From RZYY01 sp036794825 (lineage in GTDB: Bacteria; Bacteroidota; Bacteroidia; Bacteroidales; 4484-276), in contig DAIRGA010000004.1 in the NCBI GenBank assembly GCA_036794825.1, positions 1 to 64,000 of the forward strand: a stretch of DNA of 64,000 nucleotides, written 5' to 3'. Below, in pieces: positions 8,317 through 19,790 of this stretch. Under the pieces are notes generated by a model. That model saw nothing but the letters and a program-made list of their open reading frames with translations, searched no databases and was not told the origin of the DNA. Each line of letters opens with the position of its first letter. Position 1 is the stretch's first letter. A program made the translations under genes and the position numbers.

Positions 8317-11300
8317 TTATTTGATCGTAATACGCTTTGTAATTATTGTACCATCAGTGGTTTCGATGCGCACGATGTACATACCAGGTGCATAAGTCGA
8401 AACATTCATCTGGTAAGTGTTGCTGTTAACAGCACTTGTGTAAACCGATTGACCTACATAGTTCACCAATGTTATGTTCTTGATTGACAAATCAGAAACA
8501 ACATTGAGTACGTCCTTTGCAGGATTCGGGTAAACATTGATACTCATGTCAGCAGGTAAGTTACCAATTGAAGTAGCAGTCATTGTCATGCCAATAGCAC
8601 GTGATACGCCCGTTACTTCAAAGCTGTTATCAAAGTTCGGGAACTCGGTATCATAGGTAAATGTTACATCAAATGTTTCATCTGTTGACTGACGATAGAG
8701 TTTGAAGGTCATGTTCTCACCAACCTGCAGACCATCAATTGCTGATGACAATGGATCATCGCCCATAGCCAAAAGTTTCATGAGGTTGTCTCTGCTGGCG
8801 AATTCTGATACTCCAACGCACTCATCAATAGAGTTGAATACTCCGAGTACATCACCAGGCTGCATTTGGTTGAGAACCTGATCAGCAAACAGGATAAAGT
8901 GAGCCTGTGAGGTGTTTACTACTTCGTTCCAAGGTGAAGTGAATGACATAACACTCTTTGCACCTACCTTAGCTACAATACCCTGATCCGGGTCAAATGC
9001 CGGGAACTCAACAGTATATGGCAATGAACCAGGTTGTCTAACGAGCAGGTATGCTTTACCAGGCATCAATTCGGTGAAGTCAGCAGCAAATTGTGTCCAG
9101 AGCTTAGCTTCATTCCAGTCGTAGATCAACAGAATATCCTGGAGGTGACCAGCAAACAGGTCAGCAATCGGGGTAATTACGTTGGTAAGTACAGGAACAT
9201 AGGTAAACGCTTGAGGACCTCCAATCTGGAAGGTGAAGTCAGTAACCACATCACCGTAAATCGGGATACAGGTTTCTTTCTTGAATTTAGCTTTGTAACC
9301 AATGGGCTGCCAGTTTCCAAGCTGGTTAATCGGAGGAGTTGGCTCCGGCCAGTAGTATTGACCACCCTTATTGATCTGGATAACAAGAGCATCTGAACCC
9401 GGATAAAGAACTGCAGGTTCCATAACCTCAGGAACAGTTGAAGCGCTCTTATTTACGTATGAGGAAATACCCCACCATGTAGGATCATCAATGAGAATGA
9501 TTTGAGTCGGGATATAGAGAATTACAGTAGCTTCAGCAACAAAATTACAAGAACCAGGTCCGTATGCTTTGAGCGTTAGGGTAATCATCTGAGCCCATCT
9601 GTCATTATCACCGAGGTTGTAGTTGGTACAGGCAGCGGTTGGATCATCAAATGAACCATCACCACTGGTTTCCCATTGCACGTAATCGGCGTTAGCTACT
9701 ACAGCACATACCGGGATAGGCAGGAATTCTCTTTCCACAAAATCGTAGTTTTCGCATGAAAGTTCAATTTCAGGAACTACATCAATTGTCGGATTTGGAA
9801 CTACTGTCAGGTAGAGGCATGAAATAGCGAATTCAGTGCAGGCACCAGCTCCATTTGCAGTCAGGCATAGTTGTACACCGCCATTTGCAAGGTCACCAGC
9901 ACCGGGAACGTAGGTTGGATTAAGAACATCGTTCGAAGGAATAAATGTACCATCACCACCAGTCCACAACAGCGAACTATAATTCTCTGCAGTAGCAAGT
10001 GAGAGTTCAAACTCATCACCTTCGCAAATCAGATCATCATCACCAGCAAAAGCAGCAGGTTTTGGATCGAAGTACAGTATCATACATTCAGTATTCGGTA
10101 ATGTACAAGGATCGATCGGGTATGCAGTGAGGCAGAGTTCAACTGAACCGTTAGCAATGTCGGCTGTTCCGGGATAGTAAGTTGTTAATAACTCAACATC
10201 ATTTTCGAAGAAGCCATCTCCAAGAGGAGCTTCCCAGAATACACCACTGGCATAAGTAGCTGTTGCTCCATCGGTAATGTAAACACCCGTTTCGCAGATG
10301 GTAGCATTATCACCGGCAAATGCAACCGGCTGAGCATAAACCGTAACTGTACGAGTTACTTCAATTGCAGGATTACCAGCAGCATCGGTAACATTGTAAG
10401 TAATAACATAAACTGCAGGAACACTGGTATTAACCGGGTTAACTGTTACAATATTTGCAGTGATGTCACCATCGCAATTATCGTAAGCTGTTGCGCCAGC
10501 ATCATCATAAAGATCGCCCTCACAAAGTTCAATGTTATCATCACCTAAGAGTGTAATAACAGGAGCTTCGGTATCGCTTACAGTGATAAGCTGATCGCAG
10601 GTAGCAACATTGCCATGAATGTCAGTTACAGTCCAGGTTACAACAGTTTGTCCAACTGGATAATAACCCAAAGCATTATTGGTAACTTCAGCTACCTCGC
10701 AGTTATCAGCAACTACTGGAGTACCAAGATCCTGAATGTATGCACCGCAATATCCAAGGTCATTGTTTACTGCAATATCAGCAGGGCATTCAATAGTTGG
10801 ATCCTCGTCATCGGTAACGGTTACAAGCTGCTCGCAGGNNNNNNNNNNNNNNNNNNNNNNNNNNNNNNNNNNNNNNNNNNNNNNNNNNNNNNNNNNNNNN
10901 NNNNNNNNNNNNNNNNNNNNNNNNNNNNNNNNNNNNNNTATCAGTTACGGTAATAAGCTGGTCGCAGGTGGCAACATTTCCATGAATGTCAACCACTGTC
11001 CAGGTTACAACAGTTTGTCCAACCGGATAGAAACCTATTCCATTGTTAGTAACTTCAAATATACTGCAGTTATCTCCGGTAACTGGTGTTCCCAGATCCG
11101 TAATATAAGCACCGCAATACATAGGATCATTATTGACAGCAATATCAACCGGGCAGGTAATAGTTGGATCCTCATCATCAGTTACGGTAAGGATGAAACT
11201 ACAAACAGCTTCATTACCGGCAACATCTTCTGCTGTCCAGATTACTTCATATTCACCTGGTTCAAACTGGTAGCCTTCCAAAGTTGCAAGACCATTAATG

Positions 11301-14300
11301 TTGTTTGTGAGTACTATTGAACCCAGGCAGTTATCTGTTACAACAGCGTCGAATTCGGTTCCAATTACTGTGTAGAAGCAGAAACCAGGATCGGTAAATT
11401 TATCCTGATCGAGAACACAGTCAATGGTGGGAACTTCGGTATCCTCAACCGTAACTGTAAATTCGCAGGTTAATGTTGCACAAATGTTTTCAACAGTAAC
11501 TTCAACAGTATGTGTACCTACTTCAAAGAAATGAGGTGATGTAATAGCAGCACCGTCAAGCATGTAAGTTACGGTGATCGGATCGGGCTGACCAGCAACT
11601 TCTGCTGCAAATTCAACATCAGCGCCACAGAGTCCAAGGTCATTACCAACTACGATATCATCCGGGCATACTAAAGTAACTTCTTCCCATACGGTAACTG
11701 TAGCTGTGCAGTAGGAGAGGAAAGTAGCGCCGGCGAAGCAACCATTGGCATCCTCGATGGCTGTTACTACAATTTCATATACTCCAGGATCATAAGTCTG
11801 AGGTGATACAATATAATCACCTGCTTCCAGGCCGCTTACTGTTACTGGGGTACCGCCATTTACGGTGTAGGTAACTGTGTAAGGCGCGGTTCCACCATAA
11901 TATGCGTAAAGTGTAACGCCTATTTCAGTACCAAAACAATATTCAAATTCAGCATTCCAGCCAGCTTCAACACCGTTAAAACCAAAACTGATCTTTGGTT
12001 CGTCATTTACAAACAATGACATATCATCCAGGTATTGATTGATTCCGCATTCCGGACCATCAATAGCTTCGAGAGTCAAAGTAACGAAACCAGTTTTTCC
12101 CGGGAATGGAGTAAATGTTGGATTTACTGCTGTTGCATCATCGAATGAACCAAAATCAGCCGGATCAGCAGTCCACTCAACCGATACATAGTATTGAGCA
12201 CTGGCAGTTGTCAGTTCATAGGATTCTCCTTCGCAAATGGTAGCATCTTCGCCAGCATCAGCAATCGGCTGCTTGGTAATATTGAGGGTCATAATGTCGG
12301 CATCCGGGTAAGTACAAGGACTGATCGGGAAAGCAACCATAATGAGTTCAACATAACCCAGTTCGATATCAGCAGGACCTGGAGTATAGGTTGGGTCTTC
12401 GATCAGCTTGTTGCTGAACGTACCATCACCTTCACCAAGTAATGCATAATCCCAGAAAACGCCACTTTCATATTCGGCATCTCCATTAAGTTGAGCTACT
12501 TCGCCTTCGCAAATGGTCTGGTCTGGACCAGCATCAGCCATCGGGAAGTATTGAACTGTAACGGTCAACTCATCAGTATCATATACTGAGCACGGTTCGC
12601 AAGGCATTGCTGTCAGGGTTAGAACAACTGATCCATTGGCAATGTCAGCAGCGCCAAGGGTATAAACAGCATTAAGCAGCGATGCGTTATTAAAGGTACC
12701 GGTACCAGCGGTGGTCCAAACATAACCACAAGCATTCTCAACTGAGCCGTTTAGGTAAACCGGACCATTTGTCCATGGAGGCATACAGAGTTTTTCACAA
12801 ACAGTCTGATCCGGACCGGCTGAAGCGATCGGGAGCAATTGGAATGAAAGTGTGAGGTAATCTGAAACCGGCTCGCAGGTTGAGAGACCCTGTACAGTGA
12901 TAGTAAGAATTACTGAACCAGCAGCGATATCTTCATCACCTGGTGTGTAAGTAGCATTGGCAAGAGCTGCATCATCAAATGTACCATCGCCGCTTGTTTC
13001 CCAGAGCACTGCGCCACCGTTTTCAATTACCGGTGATAAAGTATAGGTACCGTCTTCACAAATGGTTGCATCATCTCCGGCCTCAACTGTTGGAGGAGCC
13101 TGGAAGCAAAGATCCATGAAATCCTCAGCAGAAACTGTACAAGGATCCAGTGGAGAAGCTACAACACCAATTTCGATACATGTCTGAGGCCAGTCAATTG
13201 TAGGACTTGGTATGTAAGTAGGTTCGAGCACAATTTCACTAGGATCAAAAATACCAGCGCCATTTGTAGTAAACCATTGAATAGCTGAATAATTACCAGC
13301 TTCAACCAAACCTGTAAAGTCAAAAACGTCACCGTAACAAATGGTAGCGGACTCAGGAATGATGTTAATTGATGGATTTAGTTGAATATTAATCGTTACA
13401 CATGCCTCTACAGGAAGGGTACAAGGACCAATAGGATTAGCTGTCAGACATAGTGTTACTTCTTCGGCAAGAGCATCATCTGGACCTGGTGTATAGGTTG
13501 CATGCAATATAGTTGGATCATCAAATGAACCATCGCCCTGGGTTGTCCACTCTACAGATGAATAGTAAAGAACCTCAGTCTGATCAAGAGTTACAGATCC
13601 GTCTTCGCAGAATATGTCATATTCACCAAGTGTGATTTGCGGTGTACGCTGAATTGTGAGTGCCATAACCGGCTCAAGTGAATAATCACAGGCGCCGCAA
13701 CCAGCTACGATCATCTGGAGATGAACAGTTCCTGAAATCACATCCTGGAATGAAGGAGTATAAACCGGATTCAGTATAGTTTCATTGCTGAAAGTACCTG
13801 TACCATCGAGTGATACCCATTGAATTCCACAAATGTTGGATGCAGTACCAGCGAGTTGAGCATCATCACCTTCGCAAATGGTCTGGTCTGGACCAGCACT
13901 GGCTTCCGGAGCGGGATCAAAGCAAAGCTTCATTTTGTCAAGCACAAACATGGTGCAGGGTGATTTTGGGTAACCGATGAGAACCAAGGTTACACAACCA
14001 GCGGCAAGATCACCAGGACCAGGGAAGTATTCAACCTGCTCACAGGAGAAATCGGGACATACAAAATAACCGTCACCAGTAGTAGCCCACATAGTGAATG
14101 CAACATGAGCGCATGAGCCTTCAATAGTTGCGGACTCATTGGAGCAGATAGTCATATCAGGACCAGCATTAACATAAGGAGCATACTCAATGTAAAGGTT
14201 CATGGAACCTGAACCAAACTCAGCACAAGGCCCAATCGGACCTGCAGTAAGCGTAAGTACAACAGTCTGTCCTTCGTAAGCTGCGCTTGGGTTGAAAGTA

Positions 14301-16222
14301 GTTACTAACGCAGTTGGATTAGCAAAAACACCAGCAGCAGCAGGTTCAACAGTCCATAGGTATGGACCATTGCTATTCTCAACAGAAGGATTTGTTGTAT
14401 AAAGTTCATGTGAGCAGACAGTAGCATCTGGCCCAGCAACTACAACAGGCAGCATCTGGAAACAGAGATTCATGAAGTCTTCGTCAGATACCGTACAAGG
14501 ATCGATAGCAACTGCAGCTACACCAATGATTATGCAATTCTGCGGATAGTCAACCGTAGGACTTGGTGTGTAAACAGGTTCAAGGATTTTATCATTATCA
14601 AATGTACCACCGCCGTTGGTTGTAAACCACTGTAGTTCACTATAATTGGTAGCCTCAACCAGGTCTTCGAAATACATACTCTCGCCTTCACAAATAGTAA
14701 ATGAATCCGGAATGATATTGATAGAAGGTTCAAGCTGGATGAAAATTGAGGTTTCTGATACAGCAGGAGCACAGGCTTCAGCTGTTGTTGCAGTTAGAGT
14801 GAATTCAATAAGACCTCCGGCAAGGTCATCAGCGCCAAATGTGTATGTAGGATTCTGGATTGTGGCATCATCAAATGTGCCATCACCAGTTGTTTCCCAT
14901 AAAATTGCCTGACTCCAGTTAGGATCAAAGGTAACTTCAGCTGATGCGAAGGTATAGGTCACTGCATCGGCTACACAGAGAGAAACAGGATCTCCTGCAA
15001 AAGCAGTTGGAGGAGCAACAAAGCAAAGATTCATATAATCCTCGGCTGAAACAGTACAAGGATCAATGGCAGATGCGGTGACTCCAATTACAATGCACAA
15101 CTGCGGCCAATCGACAGTTGGTGATGGAACGTAAATCGGTTCCAGAACCGTTTCATTTGGTTCAAAAATACCCGCACCATTGGTTGTAAACCATTGAATT
15201 TCATCATAATTTGCAGCGTTTACCATCCCGGTGAAGTCGTAATTATCACCATAGCAAACATAATCCTGATCAGGAAGAATGTCAATGGATGGCGGCGCCT
15301 GGAATTCAAAAACAACGGTTTCAACAGCTTGTCCGCAGCTCAGCGTGATAACCGTCAGTGTCAGTTCTACTGAACCGGCAAGGTCAGCTTCACTGGGAGT
15401 GTAAACAGCATTAGGAATGAAGGCATTGTCAAATGTTCCTGTTCCATTGGATGTCCAGGTTAAACTAACATAACCGGAAACTTCCGGATCGAGCTGAATT
15501 GTAAGACCTGGAGTTCCACAAAGCAGTGCGCCTTCTCCGGCTGACACATAAGATACCTGAACGGTTACATAGGCTTCGGTTACCAATAAACCGGAAGTAG
15601 CAGCAACCCTGAAGGTTGTTGTTTCGTCAACAAAAATCGAAAGAGTCTCGCCAAAACCAAGGCTTGTCCCATTGTCGAACCATTCCCAGGTATCAACCGG
15701 GTCGCCGGCAACGAGAGTTCCGGTTAAGGTAACGTCTAAACCTGAGCCACAAATTAAAGCCGGATCAGCGCTGGCTGATACGGCAAATGTTGGCCCAAAA
15801 ACAGAAGTAACTTCTGAGAAACCAAAGACGGTAAATGTCTGAGGACCAGTTAATGTGGCGCCACTCCAGAAGTTCTCACCACCGGTGTAAACACGCCAGA
15901 TGAACGATTCAAACGGATCAAATCCATCTTTGGCGGGTGTTATCGGGTCGTTGCCAAAGGCTGATAAGGCATTGGCTACTCCTGCAGTGTACTGAACAGC
16001 ACCACCGCATTTTAACACCCCACCATCGTTGTAGAAAACTCCAACCCAGTCGCCTGTACTAATGGGAGTACCATTAATCTCAGGAGTAACTGCTGCCGGA
16101 ATTGTCAGTACATGGGTAAACAACGTGGGGGTTGTTACCCATCCTGGAGGTTGTGCTGACACCAGGAATGGCACCAGCAGCAACACCAGCAAAAATTTGA
16201 ACTTGTAAACTTTAGATAACAT
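8317..16222 (-). CDS. Giant T9SS surface protein with Ig-like, HYR and DUF5011-like repeats (interrupted by assembly gap)
   Basis: I read this as one gene split by a 100-N gap. About 1,761 codons precede the gap and about 840 follow it. HYR-type sequence (GNVATCDQLITVTD) runs into the gap, and CEQLVTVTDDEDPTIECP emerges in the frame that reaches stop 8317. The start ATG 16222 has AAAAAAGGAGGATTAC before it and opens a signal peptide (MLSKVYKFKFLLVLLLV). Order: shared GDWVGVFYND domain; about 13 beta-sandwich repeats (GPDQTICEG...TTGDGTF...YTPG); HYR repeats on both sides of the gap (about 11690-10590); a DUF5011-like domain (about 10590-10330); three more repeats; a WWGISSYV cassette (about 9490-9000); a second, diverged GDVLGVF...MGDD domain (about 8950-8600); and a type A T9SS sorting domain (INVYPNPAKDVLNV...). 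Probable surface adhesin. True length is unknown because the gap size is arbitrary. Confidence 0.85.
10839..10938. other. Assembly gap (100 N)
   Basis: Exactly 100 N, a usual placeholder for a gap of unknown size. Both flanks encode near-identical HYR repeats, so the assembler probably failed to resolve tandem copies. 100 is not a multiple of 3, so naive translation breaks frame here. Confidence 0.95.
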
Positions 16223-16289
16223 GTAATCCTCCTTTTTTAAGGTTTGAATAATTAAAATGATTAAAACTAATTTGTTAGCGTTTTCAAGC

Positions 16290-16306
16290 GTTTGCAAAAA
16301 GCGGAA
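16290..16306. promoter_or_regulatory. 17-bp leader motif, partner of 4894-4910
   Basis: The minus strand reads TTCCGCTTTTTGCAAAC, 16 of 17 bases identical to 4894-4910 on the plus strand. It sits directly downstream of the -7 element of the giant gene. Confidence 0.45.
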
Positions 16307-16314
16307 CAAATATA
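16307..16314 (-). promoter_or_regulatory. Bacteroidota -7 element (TATATTTG) for the 16222 gene
   Basis: Minus-strand TATATTTG fits TAnnTTTG. Predicted leader is about 75-80 bases, ending in a strong GGAGG ribosome binding site. Confidence 0.55.
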
Positions 16315-16536
16315 CAATAAAATTAAGAAGTACTCTATCTACCTCGGGAAATTCCGGATTTTTGGAATAATTAACAATTTAACCGAGTTATTAACATTCT
16401 TAGGATTAAGCAAAACGACACTTAATTTCCACTTTAATTAAAAAATGTACTTTTTCTTTTAGTTGCGTCGAGATCAAAGAAAAATGTTCTTCAGGCAGCC
16501 GCTTGAAGGAAAACCCCACAATTTCATAATTTGGGC

Positions 16537-16544
16537 TATTTTTG
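16537..16544 (+). promoter_or_regulatory. Bacteroidota -7 element (TATTTTTG) for ffh
   Basis: TATTTTTG lies 44 bases before ATG 16588, giving a predicted leader of about 38 bases. Confidence 0.55.
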
Positions 16545-16587
16545 CCCCCGAAAATCGAAACATAAGAAACTAACAATATTATAAGGT

Positions 16588-17925
16588 ATGTTCGAAAGTT
16601 TAAGCGAGAAATTAGAACGATCATTCAAAATACTGAAAGGCCAGGGAAAAATCACTGAAATCAATGTGGCGGAAACCCTGAAAGAGGTGCGTAAGGCATT
16701 GCTTGATGCCGACGTCAGTTATAAAATCGCGAAACAGTTTACCGATGAAGTAAAGGAAAAAGCGCTCGGACAGAATGTACTCTCGGCTGTTTCGCCCGGA
16801 CAACTGATGATCAAAATTGTCCACGACAACCTGACCGAATTGATGGGTGGAGAGCATGTTGACATTAACATTAAAGGTGACCCGGCAGTAATTCTGATAG
16901 CCGGGCTGCAGGGATCCGGAAAAACAACTTTCTCTGCCAAACTGGCCAATTACCTGAAACAAAAAAGAGGAAAACGCCCTTTACTGGTGGCCGGCGACGT
17001 ATATCGTCCTGCCGCTATCAACCAGCTTCAGGTTCTCGGACAAACTGTCGGGGTCGAGGTTTACACTGAAGAGGGTAGTAAAGAACCTGTTAAAATCGCC
17101 CTCAACTCCATCAGCCATGCAAAATCCAAAGGTTTCAACGTGGTGATAGTGGATACAGCCGGTCGTCTGGCCATTGATGAGCAGATGATGGATGAAATCG
17201 CAGCTGTGAAAGCGGCCGTCAAGCCCCAGGAAACGCTATTTGTGGTTGATGCCATGACCGGCCAGGATGCTGTGAATACCGCCAAAGCTTTTCACGAACG
17301 GCTTAATTATGAAGGAGTGGTATTGACCAAACTCGACGGTGATACCCGTGGCGGTGCGGCTTTGACCATCAGGGCGGTAGTAAGCAAACCCATTAAGTTT
17401 GTCGGAATTGGTGAAAAACCGGACGCGCTCGATGTCTTTTACCCCAAAAGAATGGCCGACAGGATTCTGGGCATGGGCGATATCGTTTCGCTGGTCGAAA
17501 AAGCCCAAGAACAATTTGATGAAGAAGAGGCCCGAAAACTTCAGAAAAAAATTGCCAAAGACCAGTTTGATTTTAACGACTTCCTCTCGCAGATCAAGCA
17601 GATCAAAAAAATGGGTAACGTTAAAGACCTGATGGGAATGATACCCGGGATGGGGAAAGCCATTAAGGATCTGGACATTGACGATGATGCCTTCAAACAT
17701 ATTGAAGCCATCATCTACTCGATGACACCGGCAGAGAGAAGCAATCCTAAAATAATCAACGGCAGTCGCCGCAAAAGAATAGCCATGGGAAGCGGAACCG
17801 ACATCCAGGAGGTAAACCGGCTCATCAAACAATTTGACGATACCCGCAGAATGATGCGCATGATGACGACCAGCGGAGGCAAGGGTATGATGAAAATGAT
17901 GCAGAACATGAAAGGCGCCAGGTAA
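16588..17925 (+). CDS. ffh: Signal recognition particle protein Ffh (SRP54 GTPase)
   Basis: 445 residues, normal for the family. Ffh binds 4.5S RNA and signal sequences and, with FtsY, delivers nascent membrane proteins to the translocon; GTP binding and hydrolysis drive the cycle. The N domain helices occupy about 1-95. The G domain has the P-loop GLQGSGKTT (106-114), DVYRPAA, DTAGRL and TKLDGDTRGG. The methionine-rich M domain (about 310-445) contains MGMIPGMGK, the RNA-binding SRRKRIAMGSG segment and a C-terminal run of Met and Lys (MMRMM, MMKMMQNMKG). It has its own promoter and is divergent from the giant T9SS gene. folD follows after 167 bp, perhaps as a separate unit. Confidence 0.97.
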   Translation: MFESLSEKLERSFKILKGQGKITEINVAETLKEVRKALLDADVSYKIAKQFTDEVKEKALGQNVLSAVSPGQLMIKIVHDNLTELMGGEHVDINIKGDPAVILIAGLQGSGKTTFSAKLANYLKQKRGKRPLLVAGDVYRPAAINQLQVLGQTVGVEVYTEEGSKEPVKIALNSISHAKSKGFNVVIVDTAGRLAIDEQMMDEIAAVKAAVKPQETLFVVDAMTGQDAVNTAKAFHERLNYEGVVLTKLDGDTRGGAALTIRAVVSKPIKFVGIGEKPDALDVFYPKRMADRILGMGDIVSLVEKAQEQFDEEEARKLQKKIAKDQFDFNDFLSQIKQIKKMGNVKDLMGMIPGMGKAIKDLDIDDDAFKHIEAIIYSMTPAERSNPKIINGSRRKRIAMGSGTDIQEVNRLIKQFDDTRRMMRMMTTSGGKGMMKMMQNMKGAR

Positions 17926-18092
17926 CCTATATCCCGGATAGCGGGCAACTCACCAATGTATTCACCAAAAAACATAAGATAATCAAAAGCAGCGCTGTAC
18001 GAAAAATTTAGAGGATTGGCGAATTATTGACGATCACTAAATCCCGACCTTCAGGCTCAATATTATGACAAAACAAATCAGAAAACTTCATC

Positions 18093-18980
18093 ATGCAAAT
18101 TATTGACGGCAAAAAAATAGCAGCCACCATCAAAGAGGAAATTAAAGCGGAAGTTGCCCGTATCATTGACGAAACCGATGGGGCGCCGCATCTGGCAGCA
18201 ATACTTCTCGGCGATGATGCAGCCAGCGAAACCTATGTTTCGAGCAAAGAGAAAGACTGCAAATCTGTTGGCATTACTTCTTCAGTTTACCGGATGAGTG
18301 CCAGAACTTCTGAAGAAGAGCTCATCAAAACCATCGAATTTCTCAATAACGACGACCAGGTGAACGGATTCATCGTGCAATTGCCTTTGCCTGCGCACAT
18401 TAATGTGGATAAAGTGGTTGCGGCCATTGATCCCAAAAAGGATGTAGATGGATTTCATCCGACCAACCTGGGAAAAATGATGCTTGGACAAGAAAGCTTC
18501 CTGCCAGCCACCCCTTATGGGATTGTTGAGCTTTTGAGAAGATATAATATCGAAACCGAAGGCAGGCATTGTGTGGTGCTGGGACGAAGCAATATTGTTG
18601 GTACACCGGTGAGCATTATGCTTTCAAGAAAAGAGAGTCCGGGCAATTGCACGGTTACGATTTGTCATTCGCAGACCAAAAACATCCGAGAGATTTCGGC
18701 CCAGGCTGACATATTGATTGCAGCTATCGGTAAACCTGAATTTGTCACTGCCGATATGGTAAAACCTGGAGCTGTTGTGATTGATGTTGGCATTCACCGG
18801 ATTGATGACCCGAATCATCCGTCGGGATTTCACCTGACCGGTGATGTAAAATTTGATGAAGTTGCTCCAAAATGCAGCTATATCACTCCGGTACCTGGCG
18901 GGGTTGGACCGATGACCCGCGTAGCTTTACTTTTGAACACCCTGAAGGCTTTCAGGCAAAGCCTGGGTGAGCACATATAA
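18093..18980 (+). CDS. folD: Bifunctional methylene-THF dehydrogenase / methenyl-THF cyclohydrolase FolD
   Basis: 295 residues. This cytosolic enzyme interconverts 5,10-methylene-THF and 10-formyl-THF with NADP, feeding purine synthesis and initiator-tRNA formylation. Visible signatures: the substrate site YVSSKEKDC (catalytic Lys in this segment), the conserved DVDGFHPTNLGKM and PATPYGI blocks, the Rossmann-fold GRSNIVGTPVS, and the C-terminal PGGVGPMTRVALL. The start MQIIDGKKIA is typical. queE follows 56 bp later on the same strand, so the two may be co-transcribed. Confidence 0.97.
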   Translation: MQIIDGKKIAATIKEEIKAEVARIIDETDGAPHLAAILLGDDAASETYVSSKEKDCKSVGITSSVYRMSARTSEEELIKTIEFLNNDDQVNGFIVQLPLPAHINVDKVVAAIDPKKDVDGFHPTNLGKMMLGQESFLPATPYGIVELLRRYNIETEGRHCVVLGRSNIVGTPVSIMLSRKESPGNCTVTICHSQTKNIREISAQADILIAAIGKPEFVTADMVKPGAVVIDVGIHRIDDPNHPSGFHLTGDVKFDEVAPKCSYITPVPGGVGPMTRVALLLNTLKAFRQSLGEHI

Positions 18981-19036
18981 TATAAGGTGTGCATCCCTGA
19001 TACAGTAATTGCCGTTTAACCCATGAATCCATCGCT

Positions 19037-19687
19037 GTGCTAAAACCTAAAAAATTAAATCCTAAGCAAAAGCTACTGCTCGAAGAGGGCAAACTTCTCC
19101 CGGTGATGGAGGCTTTCTACACACTTCAGGGAGAAGGCTACAATACCGGAGAGGCGGCTTTCTTTATCAGGGTGGGAGGCTGTGATGTTGGCTGCCGCTG
19201 GTGCGATGTCAAAGAATCGTGGAACCCCGATCTACACCCATTGACCGACACACTTGATGTGGTCGAACAGGCAGCAGCACAACCATCCAAAGCAGTCGTG
19301 GTTACCGGGGGAGAGCCATTGCTGTACAACCTGGATTATTTATGCTCCGAACTGAAAAAGCATCAGATTAAAACTTACCTCGAAACATCCGGCGCTTATC
19401 CACTCTCAGGGCAATGGGACTGGATCTGCCTTTCGCCGAAAAAAAACAGTTCACCGGTGGGTAATATTACCGAAGTTGCCAGCGAATTAAAAGTCATCAT
19501 CTTCAACGACAGCGACATAGCATGGGCTGAAAAATTCGCAAAACTGGTAAACCCTGACTGCAAACTCTACCTTCAGGCGGAGTGGAGCCGAGCAAAATAC
19601 ATCACACCCGTGATAATCGAGTATGTGAAAAACCACCCGAAGTGGAAAATTTCGCTGCAGGCTCATAAGTTCATGAACATTCCTTAG
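19037..19687 (+). CDS. queE: 7-carboxy-7-deazaguanine synthase QueE (radical SAM)
   Basis: 216 residues from a GTG start at 19037. QueE converts 6-carboxytetrahydropterin to 7-carboxy-7-deazaguanine in queuosine/deazapurine synthesis. The N-terminal FYTLQGEGYNTG and the radical-SAM cluster motif GGCDVGCRWCD (C-x3-C-x2-C) are clear, followed by TGGEPLL. An overlapping out-of-frame ATG at 19023 reaches a stop after six codons, so it is not the start. The next in-frame ATG (VMEAFY) would remove an N-terminal extension (LLEEGKLLPV) that I believe is usual in Bacteroidota homologues, hence GTG is preferred. No other queuosine gene lies in the window. Confidence 0.93.
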   Translation: MLKPKKLNPKQKLLLEEGKLLPVMEAFYTLQGEGYNTGEAAFFIRVGGCDVGCRWCDVKESWNPDLHPLTDTLDVVEQAAAQPSKAVVVTGGEPLLYNLDYLCSELKKHQIKTYLETSGAYPLSGQWDWICLSPKKNSSPVGNITEVASELKVIIFNDSDIAWAEKFAKLVNPDCKLYLQAEWSRAKYITPVIIEYVKNHPKWKISLQAHKFMNIP

Positions 19688-19790
19688 CAGTGACTGCAAA
19701 GTTTTACAGGAGCCCGGCAAACCTATTTTCTCTTTTTCTGCGTTATCAAATTCACCATTTACTGATGAACTTTTGCCAATGCTATCTTTC

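Larger units (their letters stand above)
16223..16587. other. Divergent intergenic region, 365 bp
   Basis: It lies between the giant T9SS gene (minus) and ffh (plus). It holds a -7 element in each direction (16307-16314 minus, 16537-16544 plus) and the shared 17-bp motif (16290-16306). The middle part (about 16320-16500) is A/T-rich with nothing I can name. Confidence 0.6.

Noticed and set aside
10671..10953. Separate gene start at 10671 and a stop just left of the gap for the upstream gene
   Set aside because: Both are artefacts of the 100-N gap breaking the frame. Flanking HYR repeats show one continuous gene.
16406..16624. Minus-strand ORF of 72 codons upstream of and overlapping ffh
   Set aside because: It covers the ffh promoter and start and has no ribosome site or homology I recognise. 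The upstream sequence reads as A/T-rich intergenic DNA.
19773..19790. TTG start for the PorE-like gene
   Set aside because: ATG 19791 directly begins the signal sequence, and the TTG version adds hydrophobic residues before the positive n-region.
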